From: Cymodocea nodosa
Taxonomy: Eukaryota > Streptophyta > Magnoliopsida > Alismatales > Cymodoceaceae
DNA: 64,000 bases
Direction of reading: 5' to 3'
Assembly (NCBI GenBank): GCA_036874045.1
Contig: CM072343.1
Coordinates: forward strand, 2,686,001 to 2,750,000
Shown here: piece by piece, positions 11,682-22,279 of the stretch
Layout of the letters: every line of letters begins with the position of its first letter
Numbering within the stretch: the stretch's first letter is position 1
Notes under the pieces: model-generated
What the model was told of the DNA's origin: nothing
What the model saw: the letters and a program-made list of their open reading frames with translations, nothing else
Databases searched by the model: none
Position numbers and translations under genes: made by a program

Positions 11682-13990
11682 ATGATGGTCTCCAAGTTCT
11701 ACAAAGGTCGTTGCAGAGGAAAAGGCAAAAGCAGAAGAGATGCAAAAGGAAAAGAAATAGAGAATGATGAAGTTCTACGTACTTGGTTCAAGAAAATATT
11801 TCGAGTGGACAAAAGGTTAGTAGAAATTTATAGTGAATATTTCTTTCCTCAGGGTATATTAGATGAAGTTAGACAAGAACTCCAAAATACTGATGCTAGT
11901 ATTACATACATGGGTATTCGTAGTAAATTTGATAGAGAATACAGAATGAAATGTGCTGAGATTGCATTTTTGGAACAATATGCAAAATATTTGGAAAAAG
12001 GTGTAGGTTCATCAAATAGAACTCCTCAAACTCCTATAAACGGTACAAGACTACATGCATTTGAGGAAGAGCATGAATCAGCTATCCCTACTCCTTTATA
12101 TTCAAAACAAGTAGAATCAGATATTGCTGTAGACAAAACAAAAGTTGATAGTCTTCGAAAGGCCGTTACAATAGAAAGTGTCTTAGAAGAATTAAAGTAG
12201 AAAACTTTTATGGAGCAATTTGAAAAGAAACAGCAATACTTGAAAAGGAGAAATAGAAATGTTATAGAAGAAGGAAAGTCAAAAAAATTATGTCTAAGGA
12301 AACAAAGTCTATTGAAAAAGGAAAATCAAATGAAAATTTATTTCCAAAGGACAATGTATGTCTAGACATTGTACCTTATTGTGCATCTGATAAACTCATC
12401 AGTTCCGAACACACTGAAACTGATGAAGATAATGAGACTTTATTTTCCCTTGCTAGAAAGCTTGAGAAGAAATACAAGTCAAATATGAGCTCAAGTTTTT
12501 CTATTAGTACAAGTCCTAATGATGTAGAAATTGACAAATCAGAGGATCAGGCACCTGACATTGAACAAGTTATTGCAGATATAATTGACAATGTTGAAGT
12601 AGTAACTAGTTCACAGGCTGAATTGTCTAGAGTAGCAGATATTGAAAATGTTAAGACTCTAGAAGAGCTAAAAGTTAACCAGCCTTCTACAGAATCTATA
12701 GAAGCAGAGTCTAAGAATTCACAGCATGAATCAATGGAATTATCTGTTGAACAAAATGAACAATTACAGACAAATACACCGGCTATAGAATTTGTGGAAA
12801 AATTGAACTCTAAACATTCTATAGAGACTGAATAGATGAATGTTAAGCATATTGACATTGTTCCTAACACTGTTGAAGCTGAAGAATCAAGCTTACCTGA
12901 GCAGCTTCAAGATAATATTTTGGAAGAGGAACAACATGACATTCATTTTGAAGAAGAGGTTCCTGAAGATGAATTAAACTTTGAATCACAACTTCAAGTA
13001 TCACATTCTTTGTGTACAATATTAAAAATTCAAGGTAATGCAATTCATTTTAGATCTGAAGAAGCATTGTAGAAATACAATAATCTGATTACATGTCAGA
13101 TTCTACATGCTCGTCCAATAAAATTTAAAAATTTGATGGAAATAAGAGATTTGTTTGAGATTCAAGGCCTCATTAAATTCTTGCCAGTAGGAACGAAATG
13201 GAAGCAATACACAGAGCTTATTACATCTTTTTATAGCAATCTGGTCAAGAATGGAAATTTTCTGAAAACTCAAATAAATGAACAGGAGTTTATATTGTCT
13301 CCTGAGTTAATTTTTGAAGTTTTAGGATTAAAGAATGAATGTGTTATTGTTACAAACAGATTTGACATGATAAGACAACTAGAATGGAACATTCAGTCTT
13401 TATCAAAAATTCCAGATGTATATTCTGAAATGAGATTAATGGAAAATCTAAATGTAGAAGCAAGGTTTATTGCAAATATATTGCATGCAAATTTATTTCA
13501 GAGAGTTGGACACAATTTGGAAGTCAGCAGAAGTTGTTTATATGCAACTTATGGCCTACTGAATTCTAGTTGTTTATATGCAACTTATGGCCTGCTGAAT
13601 AGAATTCATATAAATTGGTTTGATGTTTTTATGCCTCAACTATAGCATATGAGTTCAAAGTTATTTTATGGTGATGCTATATGTAGAATCCTTGCAAGCC
13701 AATTGACTTTATCTGATTGGCCCTTTGAAACTAAAGGTATGAGGGCATTTAGTGTCAATGATTTGCAAAAATTCCAAGCTATGCATAAACCTCAACGATA
13801 ACAACAACAACAACCTAATACAGACCATATACAACAACAACAAAGTTATTCAGTTCAAGCAGAACAGCAAACCTAGCTACCTCCTGACTTAGATGCAATG
13901 TTTAACAACATCAGAAATGATATTAGGCATCTAGGAGATAAAATATGTAATGCTATAAGTGATATACTTAGGAGGGGTCGAGAACTGTTT
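11682..13990 (+). pseudogene. Copia accessory ORF region, Transposase_32-like C-terminal half
   Basis: The first part (11682-12200) is basic at its N-terminus (KGRCRGKGKSRRDAKGKE). The middle (12290-13072) is very acidic and low-complexity. The last part (from about 13010) contains MEIRDLFEIQGLIKF, ELIFEVLGLKNE and RIHINWFDVFMPQL, which align with MQEIKELFECQGLLNF, ELFHNIFGLKNEG and RIPINWFVVFISKL of the Athila-like accessory ORF. A Gln-rich tail follows. SIRE-type copia elements often carry an extra (env-like) ORF at this position, but no signal peptide or membrane span was seen, so I do not call it an envelope. It is broken by several interruptions. Confidence 0.65.
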
Positions 13991-14396
13991 TTGTTTGTTT
14001 CTGAATACAAAATGTAATCTTTGTATTACTTGTTTGACTCATTGAACAATACATTTTTCTATAAATGTGTTCAATTATTATTCTTGCTTATAGAAAGAGT
14101 TGTTGTAATTCCCTTATATATATATATATATATATATTCTCTGTAATTATCTTTTTGATTAATGACAAAAAGGGGGAGAAATATTATAAAAAGATGATTA
14201 TGATCTTAATTGCATATATATATTATAAAAGGAGATGTTATTTAAATGGTTATTGTAATCTGATAGATGATAATTAGAAAACTGATACTTATATAATTAT
14301 TAATATCTGAGAGTTTTAGTTCTAAGAGGTAAAATTTACATAAACAATAGAAATAAGCTTAAGTCATAATTGATTTAATATGGTTTTGTCATCATC
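13991..14396 (+). other. Copia 3' untranslated stretch with (TA)n
   Basis: This AT-rich stretch has a (TA)n run at about 14116-14138 and a purine tract AAAAAGGGGGAGAAA near 14167. I see no gene. Confidence 0.6.
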
Positions 14397-14410
14397 AAAA
14401 AGAGGGAGAT
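14397..14410 (+). promoter_or_regulatory. Copia polypurine tract
   Basis: AAAAGAGGGAGAT lies directly before the 3' LTR start TGTTGAGTATTTTTG at 14411. It would be the plus-strand primer for reverse transcription. Confidence 0.85.
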
Positions 14411-16184
14411 TGTTGAGTATTTTTGTTTTAATGATGTGTGCTGAATGAAAATAATCATATTTGCTCAATTACTATTGCTTGTGAAAAGAAATTAAAATCA
14501 TCAATTAATACAGAAAAAGCTTACTGATATAAATACTTGTTTGTATTGGATCTGAAGTTAATAACTAGTCGTTTCGTTGCATTAATTTCTCATTTAGCTA
14601 AACGTTAAGTTAACGTGTGTTTTTATTGAAAAGCATGATATGTTTTAAAGTTATATCTTTTGTATCATGAATAGTGCACGTTTAAACAACTAGTTAAGTT
14701 AGAGTCTTGTTTGTATAGAGGTCACGTGAGAACTCGTTAAGTTAGAGGCTTAAAGGTTAAAATAGGTCACGTGATAACTCATTAAGTTAGTGAGTAAAAG
14801 AAGAGACGAACTCGTTAAGTTAGTGTTATACACGTGGTGAAATTATAAGTTACGAATGTTGTATTGTATCACGTGAGGTGCACATGTTTAACTCGTTAAG
14901 TTAACATAACTAAACGCATTGAGTTGCTATATTGAACACTAAGGCAACACGTTAGGTTGGCGTTATAAACTTAAGTTGTTATTTTTGCACGTGGTAAAAT
15001 TCTTATTATAAAAACATTTGTTTATTACTGAATCGGTGAGTTAAAGTTTTTTTCGAAGACTTACAGTCGTAACTATCTAAAAGGTAACTTAAGTCATGTT
15101 TTCAGGTCTTGACACGTGTCTCACTTGTTTTATAATATAAAGAGTTTTTCGGTGACTTACATCCGTAACTATCCGAAACTTAAACTATTTTCGGTGAGTT
15201 ATCGTTTAACCTTCCGAAAGAACGGTTAAGCTGGTTTGTTGAGTTAGCATAACACCATAGACTTAGTTCGTTGAGTTAGCATAACACCACGGACTTAGTT
15301 CGTTGAGTTAGCTATAGTACTTGTCACGTGAAATGGCACATGAGGAACTCGTTAAGTTAGAAATGTTAAGTTATATATATATACTTGTGTTACTCGTTTA
15401 GTTCGCATTAAAGTAACGACTTCTTATTACACTGATGAAAAATTTTTGGACGAGAAAGTTTATTTTGCAGGAAATTTTTCAAAGATCCAGGACTGATGAT
15501 TAAAGAAAATTTAAAATATAAACATGGGTTAGAACGTGTGTGTGTCGATGAAGGAAAAAGAAAAGACGTGGAGTAGTGGAAAGCTGGTAGTTGTTAAACG
15601 TGAAGGATATGCATGAAATGAAGATACAGTATAAAAGGCATAGAATTCTCATTGATCAAACCATCCTTGCACACAAAACGAAAATCCTTTCAAGGATCAA
15701 GCTATCCCTGCACACCAAAAGAAAAATCTTTTTCAGGGATCAAAAACACCTTTTCAAGCAAAATCTCTCAAGTGGAAGAAAATTCAGTGAAGCAGAAAAG
15801 GTTAAATTTATGTCGCTGAAGATTTGAAGTATCAAGTGAAAGCAAATTCGATGAAGTAGAGAAAGACAAGATATTCGTTACTAAAGAATTGCTGAAGAAG
15901 AAAAAGAAAGATCTCAAACAGGGAGAAAAGTTTTAAATTCCGCAAATTAGTTTTCTCTATTTGTAGTATGAAATTGTTTAGATGATATATGGTATCGAGT
16001 TATAATTGAATCTACAATTTCTGAGGAGAATTGAATTGTATATTGTAATTGAAACCTTGAATAAAAATGATTTTATGAAAACACTGTCTCGACTTGTTTT
16101 TGAGTTTTAAAGTTTCAATTATACTTCAGAAAATATTAACAATACACAATTCACCTCTCTCTTGTGTAGCCATACGATCCTACA
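14411..16184 (+). repeat. Copia 3' LTR
   Basis: It matches the 5' LTR from TGTTGAG to CCTACA with the same G-boxes and AACTCGTTAAGTTA boxes. The base after it begins Athila-like integrase sequence, whereas the base before the 5' LTR is Athila-like LTR, so the two flanks do not belong together. Confidence 0.95.
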
Positions 16185-17017
16185 ATCTAAATGGATAGAA
16201 GTTATTCCTACAAAAACTAATGACAACAAAGTGGTAATATAATTTATAAGAACCAATATATTTGCCAGATTTGGAATACCTAAAACTATTATTAGTGATA
16301 GAGGAACTCATTTCTGTAATAGAAGTTTTGAAGCATTAAGGAAGAAATATGGAGTAAACCACAAAATTGCAACATCATATCATTCGCAAACAAGTGGACA
16401 AGTAGAAAGTGCAAACAAATAAATTAAGTTAATCTTAGAAAAAGTAGTAAATCCTACTAGAATAGATTGGGCTAATAGGTTGATAGATGCACTTTGGGCT
16501 TATAGAACTGCTTATAAAACAAGCTTAGGTATATCACCTTTTAGGCTAGTATATGGAAAAAGTTGTCATTTACCAGTTGAAATAGAACATAAAGCTTATT
16601 GGGCATTAAAAACTCTGAACACTGATTTAAATCAAGCTGCTGAAAATAGAAAAATGTAATTAATTGAATTAGAAGAATTTAGAAATGAAGCTTATTTGAA
16701 GACTGTAAGAGAAAAAGAAAAAATGAAATTCTGGCATGATAGGAAAATTATTCCAAAAAGCTTTGAAATAGGACAAGAAGTATATCTTTATATGGCTAGA
16801 CTTCATAACCATCTAGGAAAATTAAGATCTAGATGGGCAGGACCTTACATAGTTCGAAATATTTATCCTTATGGAGCATTGAAATTGAAAATCCTAAAAA
16901 TCAGAATATATTTAAAGTAAATGGACAAAGACTTAGACCTATTCTGATAACACCAAAAAGCTCCTTTGGAATTATAGAAGAAGTCAGAGTAGAGGACTAC
17001 TCGAGCTTTACTTAGTA
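16185..17017 (+). pseudogene. Athila-like integrase core and C-terminal region
   Basis: Readable motifs are RFGIPKTIISDRGTHF (second catalytic Asp), YHSQTSGQVES (the third, Glu), [13 protein letters not shown] and [15 protein letters not shown], followed by RSRWAGPYIV and the end VEDYSSFT. This is the Ty3-gypsy integrase layout and the wording is Athila-like. The upstream integrase and the rest of pol are not present next to it, because the copia element adjoins. It is broken by a few interruptions. Confidence 0.85.
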
Positions 17018-17579
17018 AAAATTAGTTTTTATGTTGATATATAAAAATAAATAATAATAATAAGAATTATAAAATATAAAAATCATTGTGGTTCAACTAA
17101 TTGGATCCATCGGTATGACCGGAACATAAAAATATGTATATTAATTTTCAAAAAAAAAATGTTGGTTTTACCGAAACATAGTATCGGTTCAACAAGAAAA
17201 AAAATAGGTCTGACCGAAACATAGTATTGGTTAAACTAGTAAAAAAAAAAAAAAAACTATTATTTTAAGTATTTTTATTATTATATCTGTTTGTACGGGA
17301 AGTTCGTTGAGTTACGCTTAACTCAACGAACTTACTCCATTGAGTCTTGAGTTAGTCAACGAGCTTATTCCGTTGAGTTAACTGTAACTCAACGGAGTAC
17401 TATAGCTAAGACCGCGGATGAGAGAGCAATAGTTGGTTTAGGAAATGACCCGATTACCTGCCTAAACTTAGGGATTATTTAAACTAAAACCTAGGGTTTT
17501 GGGGGCATTATCCGGCAAACCATTTAGAATTTAGAACAGTAGAGATCAGAGTGATTCTGTGCTATTGTGTAACTCCACG
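17018..17579 (+). promoter_or_regulatory. Spacer and candidate internal promoter before accessory ORF
   Basis: There are three parts. At 17090-17245 there are ACCGAAACATAGTATCGGTT-type inverted repeats. At 17296-17400 there are back-to-back palindromes (TCGTTGAGTTACGC / TTAACTCAACGAAC and CCGTTGAGTTAAC / TGTAACTCAACGG). A TTATTTAAAC TATA-like box lies at about 17475, some 100 bp before the ATG at 17580. The minus-strand element has the same arrangement at 27555-28120. Confidence 0.45.
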
Positions 17580-19793
17580 ATGAGGAAGATGACACCTGAG
17601 TTTTAGGAAGATGCAGTTGACATAACATAGTTTCTGAAGGAATCAGAAGAATGGCACACACGGCAAAAGATTCGAAATATGACAAAAGAGAAAGAGCTAC
17701 AAAAGATAGAATCATAACTCTTCAACTTAAGGAAATTTTTGATTGATTTGGGTATACAAATACCCCAAATAGTAGAAACAAAAATAAAAGTAGCGACAGA
17801 AATTGCTTTAAGCAAAGAAAGAAAAATCAGGCCGAACAATGAAGTAGCCCTAGAGCTAATCCAGCACAAAGTCAGATTGTGGTTCAAAAAGCACATTGCT
17901 GGTCGTGTAAGGGGTGCAATAAGGCGGTAGGAACAAGCAGAGAAAAAATAGGAAGAGTCGACTACTGAAAGACCTGTTCCTAAAGAACAGCAGCCAGGAC
18001 CTTCAGTTCCACCATTTAAGCCATTGGCACTAGCAGCAATGTTGGGGCCTTCGACTGAAGAAGAATTAAAAGAATTTCAAGCACTAGTTCAAGTTGGAAG
18101 AAACCAAGGAGAACCAAAAGATTTAGCAGTAGCCAAAGCACATCTGGTGTTTGATGCACTACACAAGAGGAGGGTTGCAGAGAAATTGCAAGCCTAATAT
18201 AAAATTAAAGTGGAACAGCATCAAGAAGCTACTGCCAGAATTGTTGTCAAATTTGCTGTAAAAGAAGTTGAAGCTGGTCCTTCGAGACCAACAATTATTG
18301 AAAAAATTAAACAAGAAGAGCTAGTACCTGTGGCTCAAAGGCGTGTAGAGCCTTTATTTTTAGATTTAATCTCAGAAGAAGAAGAGAAAGAATAGGCACA
18401 ATTAATCACACGAATGAAAGGAAAAGAGATAGTGCCTGAGTGTCAAAAAGAGATTAAATCTAAAGTACCAATGTCAATAGGGCTTGTGGAGCTAATTTTT
18501 ATAAACCTGCTATCTGATTCTGAGGAGGAGTAGGAGTAGCAGTAGTAGGAGCAAAGAGAAGACGAAAATCAGGCTAAAATTAGTCTACAGCCTGTACAAG
18601 AAGAAGAAACAAAAATTAGGGCAGAAACTGAATTGCCCGTGACTCCATCCCAATCTACCACAGAATCAGAAAGAACAGTGACAAAGTAGATTGGTAGTCA
18701 GGAGGAAGAAGAAAGGACAAAAAATGAAGAAGAAGTTGAACGAAGCCATTTGGACAAAAATGACTTTGTAGATTCCACTGATTTAAATGAAACAATTCAA
18801 GACAAAGTGGAGAGTTCTGCCGGCTCACCACCATAGACAAAAGCAGAAGCAAAAATTCAGGAATCTGCAGAACATGTTCAAGTTCAGCCTATGGTAAAGG
18901 AAGATCAAGAACAAACCCCTCTAGAACAACAAAGTCACATTCCCGACCCGACTAAAGCAATAGTTCTGAATGAATTACATTTTTGGAGTCAGGAAGCATA
19001 TCATAAATATCAAGAGATTAAGGGTTATGATATTATTTACAGTAGACCAGTAAATTGGGATGGAATGCAAGAAATCAAAGAATTATTTGAATGCCAAGGT
19101 CTACTGAATTTTATTTCTCAAGAAAGAGGGCATGCAGTATATGAGAATCTAATGCCCTGATTTTATGCCAATTTAAGAGAAGAAGAAGGAAAATTAATTT
19201 CCAACGTGGAGGAAGCTGATGTACAGATAACACCAGAGCTTTTCCACAACATTTTTGGATTAAAGAACGAAGGGTAGGAAATTTTGGAAAGTACAACTAC
19301 CGTTGAATGGACAGAACAGGAAATCAAGGACAGTTTAGCTATCAATCCTGGTGTGCCTTTATTAAATAGACTGAAGCATTTAAATGATAAAGCACACATG
19401 GTAGCCAACATTTTGATTAAGAATGTCTATCAACGACAAGGCCATGACATAGAATTGAGTCAATTTGTCAAATGGGCCACGTATGCAGTTGTAACTAGAA
19501 TTCCAATAAATTGGTTTGTAGTTTTTATCTCCAAGCTAAGAACAGTGAAGAAGAAATTGTTTTATAGAGATTTGATTCCACTGCTAATGGTGGATTGTTT
19601 TGATTTCACGAAATGGACATCAAAAAGGATCAGATCAAGAACCATTTCAGTGAAAGAGTACAGAAATTTTGTAGCTGCAGAAATAGTTGTACCTTCTGGA
19701 GGAATTACAGGAGCTGTAGAGAGAATTAATCAATTCGAGCAACAATTAGAAAAACTCCAAAAGGAAGTAGATGAACTTAGGAATAGATACTAA
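17580..19793 (+). pseudogene. Athila-like accessory ORF (Transposase_32-like)
   Basis: It starts MRKMTPEF just after the TATA-like spacer. The first third is basic (KSH-, RGAIRR-type) and the middle is Glu/Pro-rich and low-complexity. From about 18960 a conserved domain appears: NELHFWSQEAYHKYQ, MQEIKELFECQGLLNF, ITPELFHNI, RIPINWFVVFISKL and KLFYRDLI. It ends in a coiled-coil-like segment (FEQQLEKLQKEVDELRNRY). The order matches the copia accessory ORF at 11682-13990, and the 3' half matches 1732-2462. Its role is unknown. It is broken, with roughly a dozen interruptions, mostly in the low-complexity part. Confidence 0.7.
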
Positions 19794-20906
19794 ATTGTAT
19801 TGTTCGTTTACTTGTATAGAACTATATGAAAATTGTCTGATGTACTTGTAATGTAAATTGATTCATGTCAATGAATATAAATTTTTCAAATGTACTTTTC
19901 ATACATGTTTTGAATGTGAAATGAATGGAATTTATTGAATGTTATATAATTTGTGGAACATTATGCAAGAATGTTTAAAAAGATTTATAGTTTACTGAAT
20001 GATAGGATTAAATAATAGCTGCTTGAAAATATCTACATGCTGCAAGGTAAAATGTAAATTCTGCATAACATAAAATGACCTACAAGTTAAATATTTATAT
20101 AATGTTCAGATTTAAATGAATTTTGATTAGAATGATGCATTAATGACATAGATTTAACTTTATTTCAGTTAGCAGAATGAAAAGGAAAAAAAGTAGAGAG
20201 ATACTTACGAGGAGTAAATTTAGAAGTTGCCAAGTGTTAACTCAACGAAGTTAGTTCATTGAGTTAAGCTTAACTCCATGAGGTCAGTAATATAATATAG
20301 GGTCACTCCGTTGGGTTATTTGTAACTCAATGAAGTTAGTCCGTGGAGTTAGCAACAGTAACCGACTTTGTTCCGTTGAGTTATCTGTAACTCAACGAGA
20401 TTAGTTCGTGGATTAAGCAGAACAGTTATTCTTTTAACCACGAACGAAACTTCGTCGGTTTAGCGGTTACCAAAATTTGAAATTAATAGTGGTACGCATA
20501 CCCTTAAAAACAGGAACCACGATGCACATTGCAAGACACGTTCTTGCAACGAGATTTATTCACTTCATGGATGTGCATTATATATATAAAACAGAATGTT
20601 ATTTACAAGTTACCAACACTTTTAAAAGTAAGGAGAAAAGCGTTGGAGGAATTGGAAAGAGAAGCAGTTAATTCAACTTCATCTGTCAACAAATATTTAC
20701 TGAATGGAAAGCTTCAGACTGGTATGTAATTAATCTTCTACTATTTATTTATGAGCACATGGACTCATTCTTTGAGCACTAAACGATTAGTAAGAACAGC
20801 TAACCAGGAATATTCAACATAGAGGCGTACAGAAACATTTTCTGAACTGGACTTTAACGAAATTCTTTAGGGTGTAGCTAAGCTTTCTTTAAAAGAGAAC
20901 GTAGAG
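19794..20906 (+). other. Inter-ORF spacer with palindrome cluster before gag-like ORF
   Basis: No gene is credible here. TAACTCAACGAAG / CGTTGAGTTA palindromes occur at 20235-20410, and a short conserved frame lies at 20477-20729. A GGTATGTAATTAATC donor-like site at about 20719 is shared with the copy at 3400. The colinear stretch is 2463-3530. Confidence 0.5.
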
Positions 20907-22094
20907 ATGGCTGCTCTAGTAGAAAAATCATTAAGAGAAATTCTGTATCCTAAATTAGTTGATGAACTTTCATGTATTCGATTGCCAAACTTTGAGAGAG
21001 TTAGGTTTGAATTGAAATCTAATTATATTAGTCAATTGCCACATTTTCATGGATTAGAAAGAGAGGATGCCTATTATTTCCTTAGAGAATTTAATGAAGT
21101 TTGTCAAAAGATGAAAATGCCGAACATGAGTATAGATGCTATTAAACTTAGATATATCCCTTTTTCTTTAAAAGACACAACTAAGAGATGGTTATCTACT
21201 ATGTCGCCTAATTCAATTTCTAAATGGACTGAATTTTGCTCTGTTTTTTTGGAAAAATATTATCCAACACATCAAATGATTAAAAAGAAAAAAGAAATAT
21301 TAATGTGTAGCCAGAAATAGGGTGAATCATTTTGGAAATATTTTGAAAGATTTAAAGATTTACTAACTCAATGTCTGCATCATACAATGAGTAAAGCACA
21401 ATTAATAGGTATAATTTATGAAGGCATAGATGTTTCAACGAAATCTTTATTAGAATCTACTTGTCAAAATGGATTTCTGAAACTATATAGTGAAGAAGCA
21501 TGGGCATATTTAGAAAACTTTGCAAAAAGAACTGCACAATGGGAAAACTCCACTGAAGCTATTGTAGATAAAAGAATATTGCCAAGAGGAATGCATGAAA
21601 TAGATTCAAGTACTATGCTTGAAGTGAAATTAACTGAATTAACAAAAAAAATAGAAGAGTTATCATTAAATCAAAAGCTAGTAGAAAAGAATGCAAACAT
21701 AAATGATTTAGATATTATTTATGCTAGAAACCAGAAAGATAACTTTGGAAATTCTTATAATCCTAATTGGAGAAATCACCCGAATTTATCTTGGAGAAAC
21801 AACAATTTCCAAGGAGGAGAAAATGTAAATGAAAAGAATATAAGTTATGAAGCATTACTTGAACAAGGATCTAGAATAGAGAAATTAGAAAAGATAATCC
21901 AACAATTAAGCAATCGTCTAGAGTTTGTATTTGGAAATGCTGCAATTCAAAATCAAAATAGAAATATACCACTTAGACAGAAGGAATCAATGGAAGTTAG
22001 ACCTATTAGAGGATTGCCTGTACAAGCAATACCTAACCCTGTCAATAGAACTGTTAATGAAATTGATACCTCTTCTAGGAGAGTAGCTGAATGA
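20907..22094 (+). pseudogene. Athila-type gag-like ORF placed 3' of integrase
   Basis: The product would be about 390 residues. The core ELKSNYISQLPHFHGL, EDAYYFLREFNEVC, WTEFCSVFLEKYYPTHQ, GESFWKYFERFKDL and CLHHTMSKAQLIGIIYEG follows the Athila Retrotrans_gag pattern. It is followed by RGMHEIDSSTMLEVKL and NSYNPNWRNHPNLSWRNNNF. The CCHC knuckle expected between these blocks is not visible, and a coiled-coil-like stretch (RIEKLEKIIQQLSNRLEF) follows. It lies after the integrase and accessory ORF rather than before pol, and the sister copy at 3531-4690 has the same neighbour. It is nearly intact, with about one break. Confidence 0.75.
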
Positions 22095-22279
22095 AGCAGC
22101 ATAACTGAAGTAACTATATGTATATATAAGTTTATTTATAGTTAATAGTATCGTAGAGTTAGTCCTTAACTCAACAAACTTAGTCTGTTGAGTTATGCCC
22201 TAACTCCACAAGGGTGTGCAGTAGTTATGTTAATTTTTATCTCTGCTAAATTTTTGTTTGTGTTATACAGAATCGACAA
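22095..22279 (+). promoter_or_regulatory. Palindromic spacer and splice-acceptor-like site before F-box ORF
   Basis: GTAGAGTTAGTCCTTAACTC and TCTGTTGAGTTATGCCC / TAACTCCAC inverted words occur at 22153-22210. A T-rich tract then ends in GTTATACAG at about 22270, ten bases before the F-box ATG at 22280. This resembles a 3' splice site, so the F-box ORF may be expressed from a spliced RNA. Confidence 0.4.

Larger units (their letters stand above)
5958..16184 (+). mobile_element. Long Ty1-copia element, SIRE-like, both LTRs present (fossil)
   Basis: The order is 5' LTR, initiator-Met primer site, gag, CCHC knuckle and protease, RNase H, long spacer, accessory ORF region, polypurine tract, 3' LTR. 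The two LTRs are about 1.79 and 1.77 kb and differ by only a few percent where compared by eye, so insertion is probably a few million years old or less. The internal region is about 6.7 kb. The coding regions are broken at many points and not all pol domains are recognisable. The long LTRs and the extra 3' ORF suggest the SIRE/Maximus lineage (inference). Confidence 0.9.

Noticed and set aside
11682-13990. Envelope protein for the copia element
   Set aside because: The position fits the extra ORF of SIRE-type elements, but no signal peptide, transmembrane span or glycoprotein feature is visible, and the domain matches the accessory ORF of the gypsy element.
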